Shown here piece by piece: positions 27,170 through 36,415 of a stretch of 64,000 nucleotides of DNA (positions within the stretch are counted from its first letter, which is position 1; every line of letters starts with the position of its first letter). The notes beneath the pieces were generated by a model. That model had not been told where the DNA came from and searched no databases. It saw only the letters and a list, made by a program, of their open reading frames with translations. The stretch lies in NCBI GenBank assembly GCA_041397365.1, contig JAWKWT010000004.1:62001-126000 (forward strand), in the 5' to 3' direction. The translations under genes were made by a program, and so were the position numbers. The stretch comes from P52-10 sp041397365. GTDB lineage: Bacteria; Pseudomonadota; Alphaproteobacteria; Rhizobiales; Xanthobacteraceae.

Positions 27170-28603
27170 TCAGACATCGGCAGGCCACGGGTTCTCCGTC
27201 ACCGGCGGCTTAGTGTCGGCCGGCAGCGGCGATTTGTAGGCGAACGCTTTCGTGCGCGCGGCGAAATCGGCTTTGGCGTCGGCCAAGAGAGCCGGATCGC
27301 GCAGCACGTCGAGCGCGGTCGCGGCCATCGCCTTGGCCACATGGGTCATGCCCTTGTGCGCGGCAGCAGCCTTGCCCTGCGCCACCATCTGCCAGGAATG
27401 CGGCGGCGTGCCGATGGCGTAGGTCGCGCCATAGGCTTGCACCGTCGGCACCACCCAGCTCACATCGCCGACATCCGTCGAGCCGCGCAACTGCCCGCGC
27501 GGCGAGTCGGCCGGCACCACGATTTCACCGAGCGCGTCCTCGCCACGAGGAACGCCGAAGCGGCGATAGGCCGTGCCGATATCGTCTTCCGAAAACGTAC
27601 CCTGCATCTTTTTGGCAAAGGCGCGGTCCACATCGTCGAAGGGCGGCGGTCCGAGATGCTGGAGATTGGCCTGCATGGTCTTTTCCAGCGGACCGTTGCC
27701 GAGCAGGCTCGACATCGCCGACACCACCTGCGAGCTCACGCTGGTTTCCGTCATCAGCGCCGCGCCGTCGGCGATCTTGCGGACCCGCTCGAAGATATTC
27801 ATCATCGTCGGCAGCTCGATCGCGCGCATCATATAGCGCACCTTCGCGCGAGCCTGCACGACGTTCGGCTGGCTGCCGCCGGAATCGACAATCGCATAAT
27901 GGATTCGTGCATCGCTCGGCACATGCTCGCGCATATAATTGACGCCGACATTCATCAGCTCGACCGCGTCGAGCGCGCTGCGGCCGAGATGCGGCGCTGC
28001 CGCCGCATGCGAGGCGCGGCCGACGAAACTGAAATCCACCTGGATCATCGACAGCGAGTTGGCGACGTTCAGCGCCATGAACGGCGCGGGATGCCAGGAG
28101 ATCGCCACGTCGACATCGTCGAACGCGCCCTCGCGCACCATGAACGCCTTGCCGGAGCCGCCCTCCTCCGCCGGACAGCCGTAATAGCGCACCCGGCCTT
28201 TCAGTCCGTTTTTGGCGAGGTAGTCCTTGATCGCGGTCGCCGCCAGCATCGCGCCGGACCCGAGCAGATTGTGGCCGCAGCCATGGCCGGGTCCGCCAGC
28301 CTCGATCTCGCGCCGTTCGGCGACGCCTGCCTCCTGGCTGAGGCCCGGCAGCGCATCGAACTCGCCGAGGATCGCGATCACCGGCCCGCCCTCGCCGGCT
28401 TCCCCCATCACCGCCGTCGGCAGGCCGCCGCAATCGGCGGTGACGCGAAAGCCCTGCTCCTCAAGTGTCTTGCGATGCAAGGCGACGGAGCGGAATTCGC
28501 CGAAACAGGTTTCGGGAACGGCCCAGACATCATCCGCCAACTTTTCGAAAGTCTCCTTTTTCGCATCGACAAACGACCAGATGGTTTCTGTGTTGTTGCG
28601 CAT
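27170..28603 (-). CDS. M20 family amidohydrolase (AbgB-like)
   Basis: A 477-residue zinc peptidase of the M20D branch. Metal-site elements are PGHGCGHNLLG, PAEEGGSG, SWHP and the late CP-type PPHSWQM. The dimerisation insert includes GRASHAAAAPHLGRSALD. The closest named relative by motif is p-aminobenzoyl-glutamate hydrolase subunit AbgB, but many related amidohydrolases exist and no AbgA partner is nearby. The ATG at 28603 (MRNNTETIW) is preferred over an upstream in-frame one because of the GAGGAAAC ribosome-binding run. No signal peptide. Confidence 0.85.
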   Translation of the reverse strand: MRNNTETIWSFVDAKKETFEKLADDVWAVPETCFGEFRSVALHRKTLEEQGFRVTADCGGLPTAVMGEAGEGGPVIAILGEFDALPGLSQEAGVAERREIEAGGPGHGCGHNLLGSGAMLAATAIKDYLAKNGLKGRVRYYGCPAEEGGSGKAFMVREGAFDDVDVAISWHPAPFMALNVANSLSMIQVDFSFVGRASHAAAAPHLGRSALDAVELMNVGVNYMREHVPSDARIHYAIVDSGGSQPNVVQARAKVRYMMRAIELPTMMNIFERVRKIADGAALMTETSVSSQVVSAMSSLLGNGPLEKTMQANLQHLGPPPFDDVDRAFAKKMQGTFSEDDIGTAYRRFGVPRGEDALGEIVVPADSPRGQLRGSTDVGDVSWVVPTVQAYGATYAIGTPPHSWQMVAQGKAAAAHKGMTHVAKAMAATALDVLRDPALLADAKADFAARTKAFAYKSPLPADTKPPVTENPWPADV

Positions 28604-28654
28604 GGGGATGTTTCCTCTCTGGTTTTTATTGGGCGAGCTGCTCACGGCATCACC

Positions 28655-28694
28655 AAACAAAAACGGCCGCCGGTCAAGCCGACCGACGGCCGTT
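28655..28694 (-). terminator. Rho-independent terminator downstream of clpA
   Basis: On the minus strand a long hairpin (AACGGCCG-x-CGGTC stem, AAGCC-type loop at 28676-28680, one mismatch) is followed by TTTTTGTTT. It lies about 120 bases after the clpA stop and before the M20 gene on the same strand, so it should end the clpSA transcript. Confidence 0.8.
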
Positions 28695-28716
28695 CTGATA
28701 TTCGTGTTGAGCGGTC

Positions 28717-28752
28717 CGGGATCTCATTCAACTCAGGTGGAATAAGATCCCG
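28717..28752. repeat. Inverted repeat between clpA and its terminator
   Basis: A 13-base stem with one mismatch (CGGGATCTCATTC against GAATAAGATCCCG) around a 10-base loop. It sits between palindromic repeat copy 3 and the terminator hairpin. No T tract follows, so a processing or stability role is more likely than termination. Confidence 0.6.
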
Positions 28753-28769
28753 TCCCATAATCTTTATTT

Positions 28770-28818
28770 GAGCATGATCTGATCCGAAAATCGGGTCCCA
28801 CTTTTCGGGATCATGCTC
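28770..28818. repeat. Dispersed palindromic repeat, copy 3
   Basis: A 49-base element with perfect GAGCATGATC/GATCATGCTC ends and the shared inner core. Its last base is the first base of the clpA stop codon on the plus strand, so the element begins immediately at the end of clpA. Confidence 0.85.
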
Positions 28819-31196
28819 TAGACTTTCACAAGCGGTCCCTTGGTCGAACCGGACGGCCCGTCGCCATCCTTCGGCTTGCGCTGGGCGGAGCGTTTGCGCG
28901 CGCCGGGCAGCTTTTCCGGCTTGGGCGCGACCGGCCCGTCGACGAACTCGAAGCCGAGCTTGTCGAGGCCATCGACATCCTTTTCGGTGACGACGCGCAC
29001 ATGGCCGCCGCCCTTGAGTTTTCCGAACAGGACCTCATCGGCCAGCGGCTTCTTGACGTATTCCTGGATGACGCGCGCCATTGGCCGCGCACCCATCTGT
29101 TCGTCGCCCAGCCGCGCTCGATCAGCCACGCCTTTAGCGTCCGAGAGTTCGATCGTCGTCGCGATCCGCAAGCTGCCTCGAGCTGCAACACGAACTTCTC
29201 CCCGTACCATACGATCGTCGGTGTTCAGGTGACCGAACAGGACGATGGCATCGAGCGATTGCGATTCCGGCGCGAACTGCCCGGTTGATCCTTCCGCGTC
29301 GTCGCCCTCGCGCTTGCTGCAGTGCCGACCGAATGCCTGCCGCGCCAGATCCGCCGCGCCCGCATTGGTCGTCATAGTGAGGATGACGTTGGAAGTTCAC
29401 CCTGCCCCGCCGTTGTGGTCGGTCGCTTGCCCGTGATCCATGATCTGCAACAGCACATTATGAGATCCGGATGCGCCTTCTCGATCTCGTCCAGGCAGCA
29501 CGACGCAATGCGGGTGCTGATCGACGCCGTCGGTCAACAGAGCCGCCTGATCGAACCCGACATGGCCCGGAGGCGCGCCGATCAACGCGAGACGGTGTCG
29601 CCGCTCCATATATTCCGACATGTCAAAGCGGAGCAGCTCCACCGAGCGAGCTTGCAAGCTGTTTGGCGACTTCGGTCTTCGACGCCAGTCCAGGCCGGAG
29701 AACAGGTAGCGGCCGATCAGCTTTTCCGGCTCACGCGCTGCAGGCCCGCGCGCCAGCCCAGTCCGACGCCGACAGCGCCTCAGTCATATCTTTCTTGAAC
29801 ACCGCGCTTGAGCGTCTGTTCGAGATAGCTAACACCTCTGCATCGTCCTTCGACACTTTTAGGCCGGAATCCGCGCCATCATCGCGATGGTCGCCTCGGT
29901 ACCATGATGCCGATGGTCTTCTTGCGCTTGTTCTCCGGCACCAGCATCTGCGCCGCGCGCCCGGTTCGTCGATCCACGTCGATCGCCTTGTCGGGCAGCT
30001 TGCGGTGAGTGGATGTGAAAAGCGCGAGGACAGTTGCACCGCCGCTTCCACGGCGTCGTTGGTGTATTTCAGCTTGTGGTAGTCCTCGAGCCAGGGCTTC
30101 AGCCCCTTCAGGATCGCAGTCGCGTCCTCGACCGTCGGCTCGTTGACGTCGATCTTCTGGAACCTACGCACCAGCGCGCGATCCTTTCGAAGTGCTGGCG
30201 GTATTCCTTGTACGTCGTCGAACCCATGCAGCGGAGCGACCCGGAGGCCAGCGCCGGCTTGAGCAGATTCGTGCGTCCATCGCACCGCCCGAGGTCGCGC
30301 CCGCGCCGATCACGGTGTGGATTTCATCGATGAACAGGATCGCGTTCAGATGCGCCTCAAGCTCCTTGATGACCTGCTTCAGCCGCTCCTCGAAATCGCC
30401 GCGATAGCGCCCGTACCGGCCAAAAGCGTGCCCATGTCGAGCGAGAACACGGTGGCGGCGGCGAGCGTCCGGCACTTCCAGATCGACGATGCGCTTGGCG
30501 ATGCCTTCGGCGATCGCGGTCTTGCCGACGCCGGCCTCGCCCACGAACAGCGGTTGTTCTTCTGCCGGCAGCAGAGGATTTGGATCGCCTGGTTGATCTC
30601 GGCATTGCGACCGATCACCGGATCGATCTTGCCCTCGCGCGCCTTGACCAGGATTGACGCAATGAGCGTCAGGCGCCTCGCCCTTTTTCTTGGCTCGTCG
30701 CCGGATTTGCTCTCTGCCTCTTCTTCGGCGCCGCGCACCGGACGCGCCTCCGAGGCGCCGGGCCGCTTGGCGATGCCGTGGCTGATATAGTTGACGGCGT
30801 CGTAGCGCGTCATGTCCTGTTCTTTTAGGAAATAGGCCGCATGGCTTTCGCGCTCGGCGAATCGCGACCAGCACATTCGCGCCGGTCACTTCCTCGCGGC
30901 CGGACGACTGCACATGGATCACCATACGCGCTGGATCACGCGCTGAAAGCGTTGGTCGGCAGGATCTCGCCCGCTTCCACCGCGATGTTCTCGAACTCGG
31001 TTTCGGGATATTGACGGAGCTTCCGCGCAGCTTGTCGAGATCGACATTGCAGGCGCGCATCACCGCCGCGTCATACCATCATCCAGCAGCACGAGAGCAA
31101 CAGGTGCTCCAGCGTCGCATGCTGATGATGGCGCTCATTGGCGATCGCCAGCGCACAGTGCAGGGATTGTTCCAGGCTCTGGGAGAAAGTCGACAT
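28818..31196 (-). CDS. clpA: ATP-dependent Clp protease ATP-binding subunit ClpA, many frameshifts
   Basis: ClpA is the AAA+ unfoldase that feeds ClpP with substrates, including those delivered by ClpS. The N-domain starts at 31196 (MSTFSQSLEQSLHCALAIAN). Fragments in several frames carry Walker A of module 1 (GEAGVGKTAIAEGIAKRIV), Walker B (LFIDEIHTVIGAGATSGGA), module 2 pieces (VELLRFDMSEYMER and LIGAPPGHVGFDQ, then LTDGVDQHPHCVVL) and the C-terminus SGSTKGPLVKV. The span of 2379 bases matches a normal 790-residue ClpA. At least eight frame changes and some substitutions are needed, for example around the second Walker A. It is adjacent to clpS as expected. Consensus error is more likely than true decay. 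Confidence 0.85.
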
Positions 31197-31271
31197 TCGC
31201 GTCGCACAGCCCCGCCAAGTTTTCATTCGATCGAGCTTCGTTCGCAGCTCGATCCAGGCCTCATTTCCAGG

Positions 31272-31667
31272 CTACTTCTTTTCCATCACACACTGCAATG
31301 GATGTTGATGCTTGCGCGCAAATCCATCACCTGCGTCACTTTGGTCTCGGCGATCTCATGGGTGAAAACGCCGCACTCCCGATGCCGTGCTGATGCATGC
31401 ATCATGATCTTAGTGGCGGCATCGGCGTCCTTGTTGAAGAACCTCTCGATGACGTGAACGACAGACTCCATGGGCGTGTAGTCGTCGTTAAGAATGAGCA
31501 CCCGATAGAAGCTCGGCCGCTTGGTCTTCGGCTTGACCTTGGTGATGACCGAGGGTTCCCGGATTTCCAGGACCGCCCGAACGACCTTCGTCGCCGCTCA
31601 TTCGCGGCGGCATCGCCGCCGGGCCGGCGGCGGGGTTGGACTGAGAAAAGCGAAGCGGTTGAGTCAT
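31272..31667 (-). CDS. clpS: Clp protease adaptor ClpS, frameshifted
   Basis: ClpS binds N-degron proteins and hands them to ClpA. From the ATG at 31667 (MTQPLRFSQSN) a disordered start leads, after a frame change, to ITKVKPKTKRPSFYRVLILN and DDYTPMESVVHVIERFFNKD, the ClpS core with the substrate pocket. A second break at the AAA run 31320-31322 (plus strand) separates the end; one more A gives DFARKHQHPLQCVMEKK with the stop at 31272. The corrected size of about 130 residues is normal. It is 75 bases upstream of clpA on the same strand. Confidence 0.85.
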
Positions 31668-32082
31668 GGCGTCGATGCAGGTTCCGCGGGATGAATCGTG
31701 ACGAGCCGAACACGGCTCGCCCCCATCATCATAAAGTCGGTTGGAGCCGGATTCCAGACCGAGCCGATCGGCGGACCGGCCCAGAACCGGGGCCCAAGGC
31801 TCGAATTTGTCTAAAATATTATGGGTCGCCGCTTGTGCGGCGCAAGCGATGCCGATCCATCCTGCCGGGGCGGGCGGACCGAGCGTATTGGTAAATCAAT
31901 TCCGAACGGAATGCCGGCGAGATTCGGCAATGCACCGTTTAGCCGGCGTTGTCCACTGGTTCCGCAAGATCGCCGCCACGGCGAAGCATCCGGCCATTTA
32001 CCGAAATCCTGCGTTCGATTTTACCACCTCTTCACGCCTGCCCCGACAAATGGACGCAAACGCCCATTTTCCAGGTGCAGTC
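31668..32082. other. Non-coding gap between clpS and the TadG-like gene
   Basis: No convincing gene is seen in these 415 bases. The region separates divergent genes and holds an AT-rich core near 31804-31830 (TTTGTCTAAAATATTATGG) that could be promoter sequence. No repeat copy or RNA gene was recognised. It lies in the low-quality part of the window. Confidence 0.5.
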
Positions 32083-33402
32083 ATGACACCCGCCGCGATA
32101 TTGAACCAGATCAGAGACGCACGGCTGGTCCTCCGCTCCGAACGAGGGAATGTCGCCATCTTTCATTCGCCCTGTTTCCGATCATCGGGCTGCTTGGCCT
32201 CGCCGTCGATTACGGCCGGGCGGTCAGCGCCAAATCCGCGATGCAGGCGGCGGTCGACGCGACCGCGCTGATGATTTCAAGGAAGCCGCCAGCCTGACGG
32301 GCGCACAGATCTCGACCAAGGCGCAAGCCTAGCACCGACGCCCTGTTCGTGAAGCCCGGCTTCGGGGCGACGCATGACGACAGCCTACACGCCCGAAATG
32401 CCGGCACCGGCGCAGCGGTGGTCATTCGCCTCCGGCACCATGCCAGACGGACTTCATGCGCGTCGCGAGCTGCCCGGCGCTCAAGATCGCTCCAGTTCAT
32501 TACGACCTGGGGCAGCGCCCGCCCACGCGTCGCTCTCGCTGGACAATACCGGTTCGATGAGAGACGCCGGCAAGATGGACGCGCGCTGAAAACGGCGACG
32601 AAGATCTCATCGACCAGTTGAAGACCGCGGCGACCAACACCGGCGACGTCTACATCTCGATCGTCCCGTTCTCCGCGCTGTTAACGTCGGCGCGTCGAAC
32701 AAGAACGCCAACTGGCTCCGCTGGACGGAATGGGACGCCGCCAACGGCACATGCAGCAACAGCTCATACACGACCAGTCGTCCTGCGAGAGCAGCAGCCG
32801 GCGCACCTGGACGCCCAGAACCATACCAATTGGAACGGCTGCGTGACCGACCGCGACCAGAGCAATGACGTAACAGCCGCGGCGGCGACTTCGCCAATGC
32901 AACGCGCTTCCCAGCTGAGCAGTATTCGGATTGTCCTGCCAGCATGACGGGCATGAGCTACAGCTGGACCGATCTGAAGGATAAGGTCGACACCATGTCG
33001 CCTGCCGGCGCGACAGACCAGCCGATCGGCCTCGCCTGGGCGTGGCAGACCTCTGCCGGCTCCCCTTTCCCGTGTCACGCGGAGGACGCGAACTATCAGT
33101 ACCAGAAGGTCGTGATCCACATGTCGGACGGCATGAACACGCAGAACCGGTGGAATGGCAACGGCTCCCGCTGGTCGTCGGCGGTGGACGATCGCCAGGC
33201 TCTCATCTGCGCGAACATGAAGGCGGCCGGGATCATGCTCTATATGATCCAGGTGAATACGGACGGCGATCCGACCCAGACGGTGATGCAGACCTGCGCC
33301 AGCAGCGCGGACAAATTCGTCATGCTGACGTCAGGCAGCCAGCTCATCTCGACGTTCGACAATATCGGCAAGCAGCTCGCGCAGCTTCGGATCAAGAAAT
33401 AG
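32083..33402 (+). CDS. TadG-like pilus-assembly protein with von Willebrand domain, frameshifted
   Basis: The start (MTPAAILNQIRDARLVLRSE, then RGNVAI and, after a frame change, FPIIGLLGLAVDYGRAVSA) is the TadE/TadG-type N-terminal membrane helix with KSAMQAAVDATALM. The middle contains SLSLDNTGSM, a MIDAS-type DxTxS metal site of a VWA domain. The C-terminal 150 residues are in one frame (VVIHMSDGMNTQNRW, CANMKAAGIMLYMIQVNTDG) and end at 33402. The span fits a 440-residue protein, but at least three frame changes are needed. TadG-like proteins belong to Flp pilus systems; no other tad gene is in the window, so this looks like an orphan secreted VWA protein. A terminator follows. Confidence 0.75.
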
Positions 33403-33429
33403 CCGACCGACTTTTCATCCCAACACTTG

Positions 33430-33455
33430 AAAGCCCGGCTCATCGCCGGGCTTTT
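33430..33455 (+). terminator. Rho-independent terminator of the TadG-like gene
   Basis: A ten-base stem (AAAGCCCGGC with GCCGGGCTTT) around TCATC, followed by TTTTG. It starts 28 bases after the stop and lies between two converging genes, so it may work for both. Confidence 0.85.
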
Positions 33456-33471
33456 GCGTTTCGGGAGTCGG

Positions 33472-34887
33472 TCAATAGCGCATGGTGGAGCGGAACCCGA
33501 CGATCACGGCGTTCTTCACCGGCTCGGTGGGCGCGTCGGCCCGCGGCACATGGCCGCCCGGATGGACGACGAATTGAAGATTGGGCTGCACGGTCCCGCC
33601 CGGCATGATCGCCGCCGAGTAGGTAAGGTCGAAAGACAGTTCATAGTCGCGCAGCGGAATCGCCAGGCCGGTCAAGCGGCGCACATCCCGATCCAGCGCC
33701 CGCGCCCGCTCCGAAACATGCGCGTAGAGAAAAGACGCGCCGAACCCGTCCGCGGGCCGCGCGGCCCAAAGCCCCTGAAAAACCAAACCACCGTCGATAA
33801 AGAGATCGTTCAGGCTTCGGTCCGGCGTGCTGTAGGCGACGCGCGCAAACGCAAGCACGCCGGAATTGGCATCGGCTCCCTGCGGCCGGTAAAGCTGCTG
33901 GTCGATCACGCCGTAGACGCCGCTATTGCCTTCGAGCCGCCGCGCGATGCCCGAGCTGGACGGGTCGGCGAGCGAAAGTCCGTCCGTATCGAAACGCAGA
34001 TCATCGAAACGGTCGAAATGGTGCCACGCGCCGAGCCGCACGCCACCGGCCAGACCGCGCGAAGCGGCCTCCTGATTGTAGCGGTACTGCACTTCGCCGA
34101 TCACATAGGGCGGATCGTTGACGCGAAAATTCACGCCATGGCGGTTGCACAATTCCGGGTCGCGCCCGCATCGGCCCGCCGGATCGCCATTGAACACCGC
34201 CAGCAAGGCTGTCGTTTGCGGCGTCGGATCGATCTTCAGACGCACGCCCGGCGTCGACAGCGGATAGGCCGGGCCGCCGCCCGGAATGTTGGCTTTCGGG
34301 TTCGTCGGCCAGTCGCTAGTGATGAACATGTTGAAATACTGGCTGACGAGAAACTCGGTGTCGGTCACGAGCTGTCCGGCCCGCAGGCTGGCTTTTCCGC
34401 CGGCGAATTGCTGCTCCAACCAAAGCTCGGACAAACGGGTCGTGGGCAGCGCCTCGATGTTGCTGATCGTGTTCAGCCCGCCGACCAACTCGCGACCAGG
34501 TCCCCTGCCGCCATGCAGTTGAAAGGCGTTGCCGTAGAAGGTCAGCCCGTCGAGACCGGCCAGCCGGCCGAAATCGATGCCGAGCATGGCCTCGAGCTTG
34601 CCGTCGAAAACGGTGCCGCGCCTGAGGCCGCCGGCGACATTGGAGAGCACCTCGGTCGTGTGAATGAGGCCGTAAGTAATCCCCTTCTCCGCCAGCCAGA
34701 GCCGGGACGATTGGTCCACGGGAAAACGTTCGGCGATCGAGGGCTGCGGCGCGACGCCGACGGGCGGACGGTCCTGCGCGCGTAACGGCGCGGCGCTCGC
34801 CATGAGGCCGGCGACAAGCGCGAGCTGCGCGGTCCACCTCCGAACGCCCGGCCATCTTTTGCGGGACCGCCAGACGAGCCGACCCAT
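33472..34887 (-). CDS. OprB-family carbohydrate porin
   Basis: An outer-membrane beta-barrel protein of 471 residues from the ATG at 34887, which gives a basic N-terminus and a signal peptide (RWTAQLALVAGLMASAAPLR, cleavage near RAQ). The OprB pattern is seen in LEAMLGIDFGRLAGLDGLTF, the LSELWLEQQFAGGKASLRAG block, and the aromatic C-terminal end STMRY. Members form sugar-selective pores. Two Cys (CGRDPELC) lie in a likely loop. It is alone on its strand and its substrate is unknown. Confidence 0.88.
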   Translation of the reverse strand: MGRLVWRSRKRWPGVRRWTAQLALVAGLMASAAPLRAQDRPPVGVAPQPSIAERFPVDQSSRLWLAEKGITYGLIHTTEVLSNVAGGLRRGTVFDGKLEAMLGIDFGRLAGLDGLTFYGNAFQLHGGRGPGRELVGGLNTISNIEALPTTRLSELWLEQQFAGGKASLRAGQLVTDTEFLVSQYFNMFITSDWPTNPKANIPGGGPAYPLSTPGVRLKIDPTPQTTALLAVFNGDPAGRCGRDPELCNRHGVNFRVNDPPYVIGEVQYRYNQEAASRGLAGGVRLGAWHHFDRFDDLRFDTDGLSLADPSSSGIARRLEGNSGVYGVIDQQLYRPQGADANSGVLAFARVAYSTPDRSLNDLFIDGGLVFQGLWAARPADGFGASFLYAHVSERARALDRDVRRLTGLAIPLRDYELSFDLTYSAAIMPGGTVQPNLQFVVHPGGHVPRADAPTEPVKNAVIVGFRSTMRY

Positions 34888-35146
34888 CAAACGCACTCCC
34901 CAACGTGCGGACGATATCGCCGCCGATTGCAACAGGCGGATGTCACATCGGAACCGCACCACATTATTTTTCTTATTCATAATAAGAAGCATTCGCAACT
35001 AGGATTTTGGCCAAACACATGCGGTTTGCGCGATACGAACAGGCCGAGGAGCGTCCGACACGGACCATTCGACAAGAACAAATAACGAACACTTTTTTAA
35101 CGACTCATTTATACTGTCGGGCCCGGTAAGGGATGGATGGAACGAT

Positions 35147-35569
35147 ATGTCTGATATTGCTCGCGATTTTTCGCATGTCGTACGCTTGAGCGAATATTGC
35201 CGCGAACTGGAGCGGCTGCATCTGTGGGGCGGCGACGAGGAGATCGACCGGGAGTTCAACGCGGTCTGCCGCGCGGTGTGGGGCTACACCTGCGACGATT
35301 TCCACGACGACTCGCTGTCGGCGGACGACCACGCCTTCCTCGACGGCCTGACCCGGAAGACGGCCTACGAATTCGCGCTGGCGAACGGATTCGACCTCGC
35401 CGATTACAACAATGGCGGTTACGTCTCCGACTGGTGGGGTTTTGCTTGGATGGTCCTCGCCGAAAAGCGCGGCCTGTTCACGCCGGAGCAGCGCGCGGAC
35501 GCATGGGCCAAGCACGACGCCCGGCTGCTCGCGGAGACCAAAGTGATCGGCGTGATCCGCTGGCGATGA
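35147..35569 (+). CDS. Hypothetical acidic protein, unknown function
   Basis: A 140-residue protein (MSDIARDFSHVVRLSEYCRE), acidic and rich in Trp and aromatic residues (DWWGFAWMVLAEKRG). A GGATGG stretch upstream serves as ribosome-binding site. No signal peptide or membrane helix. I do not recognise the family. It is 72 bases before the next unknown gene and both precede the TRAP transporter, but no common function can be claimed. Confidence 0.7.
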   Translation: MSDIARDFSHVVRLSEYCRELERLHLWGGDEEIDREFNAVCRAVWGYTCDDFHDDSLSADDHAFLDGLTRKTAYEFALANGFDLADYNNGGYVSDWWGFAWMVLAEKRGLFTPEQRADAWAKHDARLLAETKVIGVIRWR

Positions 35570-35641
35570 CCGCTCGCTTCCCCATCTTGCGGTCCCGTCA
35601 GCGAGCGTGCATGGCTTGGCGGCCATCCAAGAGAGCGCCCC

Positions 35642-36298
35642 ATGTCTTACACCGTCTATCTGCATCACCGCATCGATTGCGAACCGCTTCGCTGGGATGA
35701 CACGGGCAAGGCTGTCGCCCGTCGCGCGGTCGAACTGGAAAAGTCCAGCGGCCTTCTCTACGGCGTATGGCGCAGCCAGATCGGCCAGCCGCGCGACACG
35801 CTGAACGCCATCACTGCCTGGCGCGACAGGGATGTCGGCCTGCGCACATTCGCTGATGTGCTGAAGGATGCCGGCGCGGTCCGTTCCCACACAATGACCG
35901 CGATGATTCCGACGCTGCGCCCGGCCGACGCCACGCCGCCGCGGCGGCAAGGCAATTTCGCCTTCCGCTGGTCCGAGACGCCGGAGGCCCACTGGCCCGA
36001 ATTTCTCGATCTGTGCGAACAGGCATGGCCCGATTTCGAAAGCTCCTACGACTCGCAGGTCGTCGGACTCTGGAAGGTCAGCGATTCCAGCGCGACCGAC
36101 GGCATCGTCCGCAGCCTGCTGATGACGCGCCGTCCGGATCTGGCGATGTGGGAACGATCGAAAATCCCGCAAGGCGAGAAAGAGCAGGCGATGCGGGCGA
36201 AGCTCAATCGCCGCTATGACATCTGTCATTCGACTTTTGTCTACACCACGACTCTGCTGACCGCCGAAGACCGCGAAGACAAGGAACGCTGGACCTAG
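35642..36298 (+). CDS. Hypothetical protein, possibly NIPSNAP-like dimeric alpha-beta barrel
   Basis: A 218-residue cytoplasmic protein starting MSYTVYLHHRIDCEPLRWDD. It appears to hold two related halves: WRSQIGQPRDTLNAITAWRD in the first, and SETPEAHWPEFLDLCEQAWP with VVGLWKVSDSSATDGIV in the second, which is suggestive of the NIPSNAP/Dabb ferredoxin-like fold. This assignment is weak. It is followed by the TRAP transporter after 117 bases on the same strand. Confidence 0.6.
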   Translation: MSYTVYLHHRIDCEPLRWDDTGKAVARRAVELEKSSGLLYGVWRSQIGQPRDTLNAITAWRDRDVGLRTFADVLKDAGAVRSHTMTAMIPTLRPADATPPRRQGNFAFRWSETPEAHWPEFLDLCEQAWPDFESSYDSQVVGLWKVSDSSATDGIVRSLLMTRRPDLAMWERSKIPQGEKEQAMRAKLNRRYDICHSTFVYTTTLLTAEDREDKERWT

Positions 36299-36415
36299 CC
36301 TTCCGCTCTTGCGTCGCTGCGCGCGTCAAATCGCTTGCCAAGGCGAAACAATTCCGTCTCATTGCGATTCAGAACGAGCCGCAAAGGCCGGATTTCAGTT
36401 GCGGCGGGGGAATGC

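Noticed and set aside
28818..31196. clpA as a true decaying pseudogene
   Set aside because: Full length is kept, fragments remain very similar to the family, and neighbouring clpS and the TadG-like gene are broken in the same patch; consensus error explains this better, though it is not excluded.
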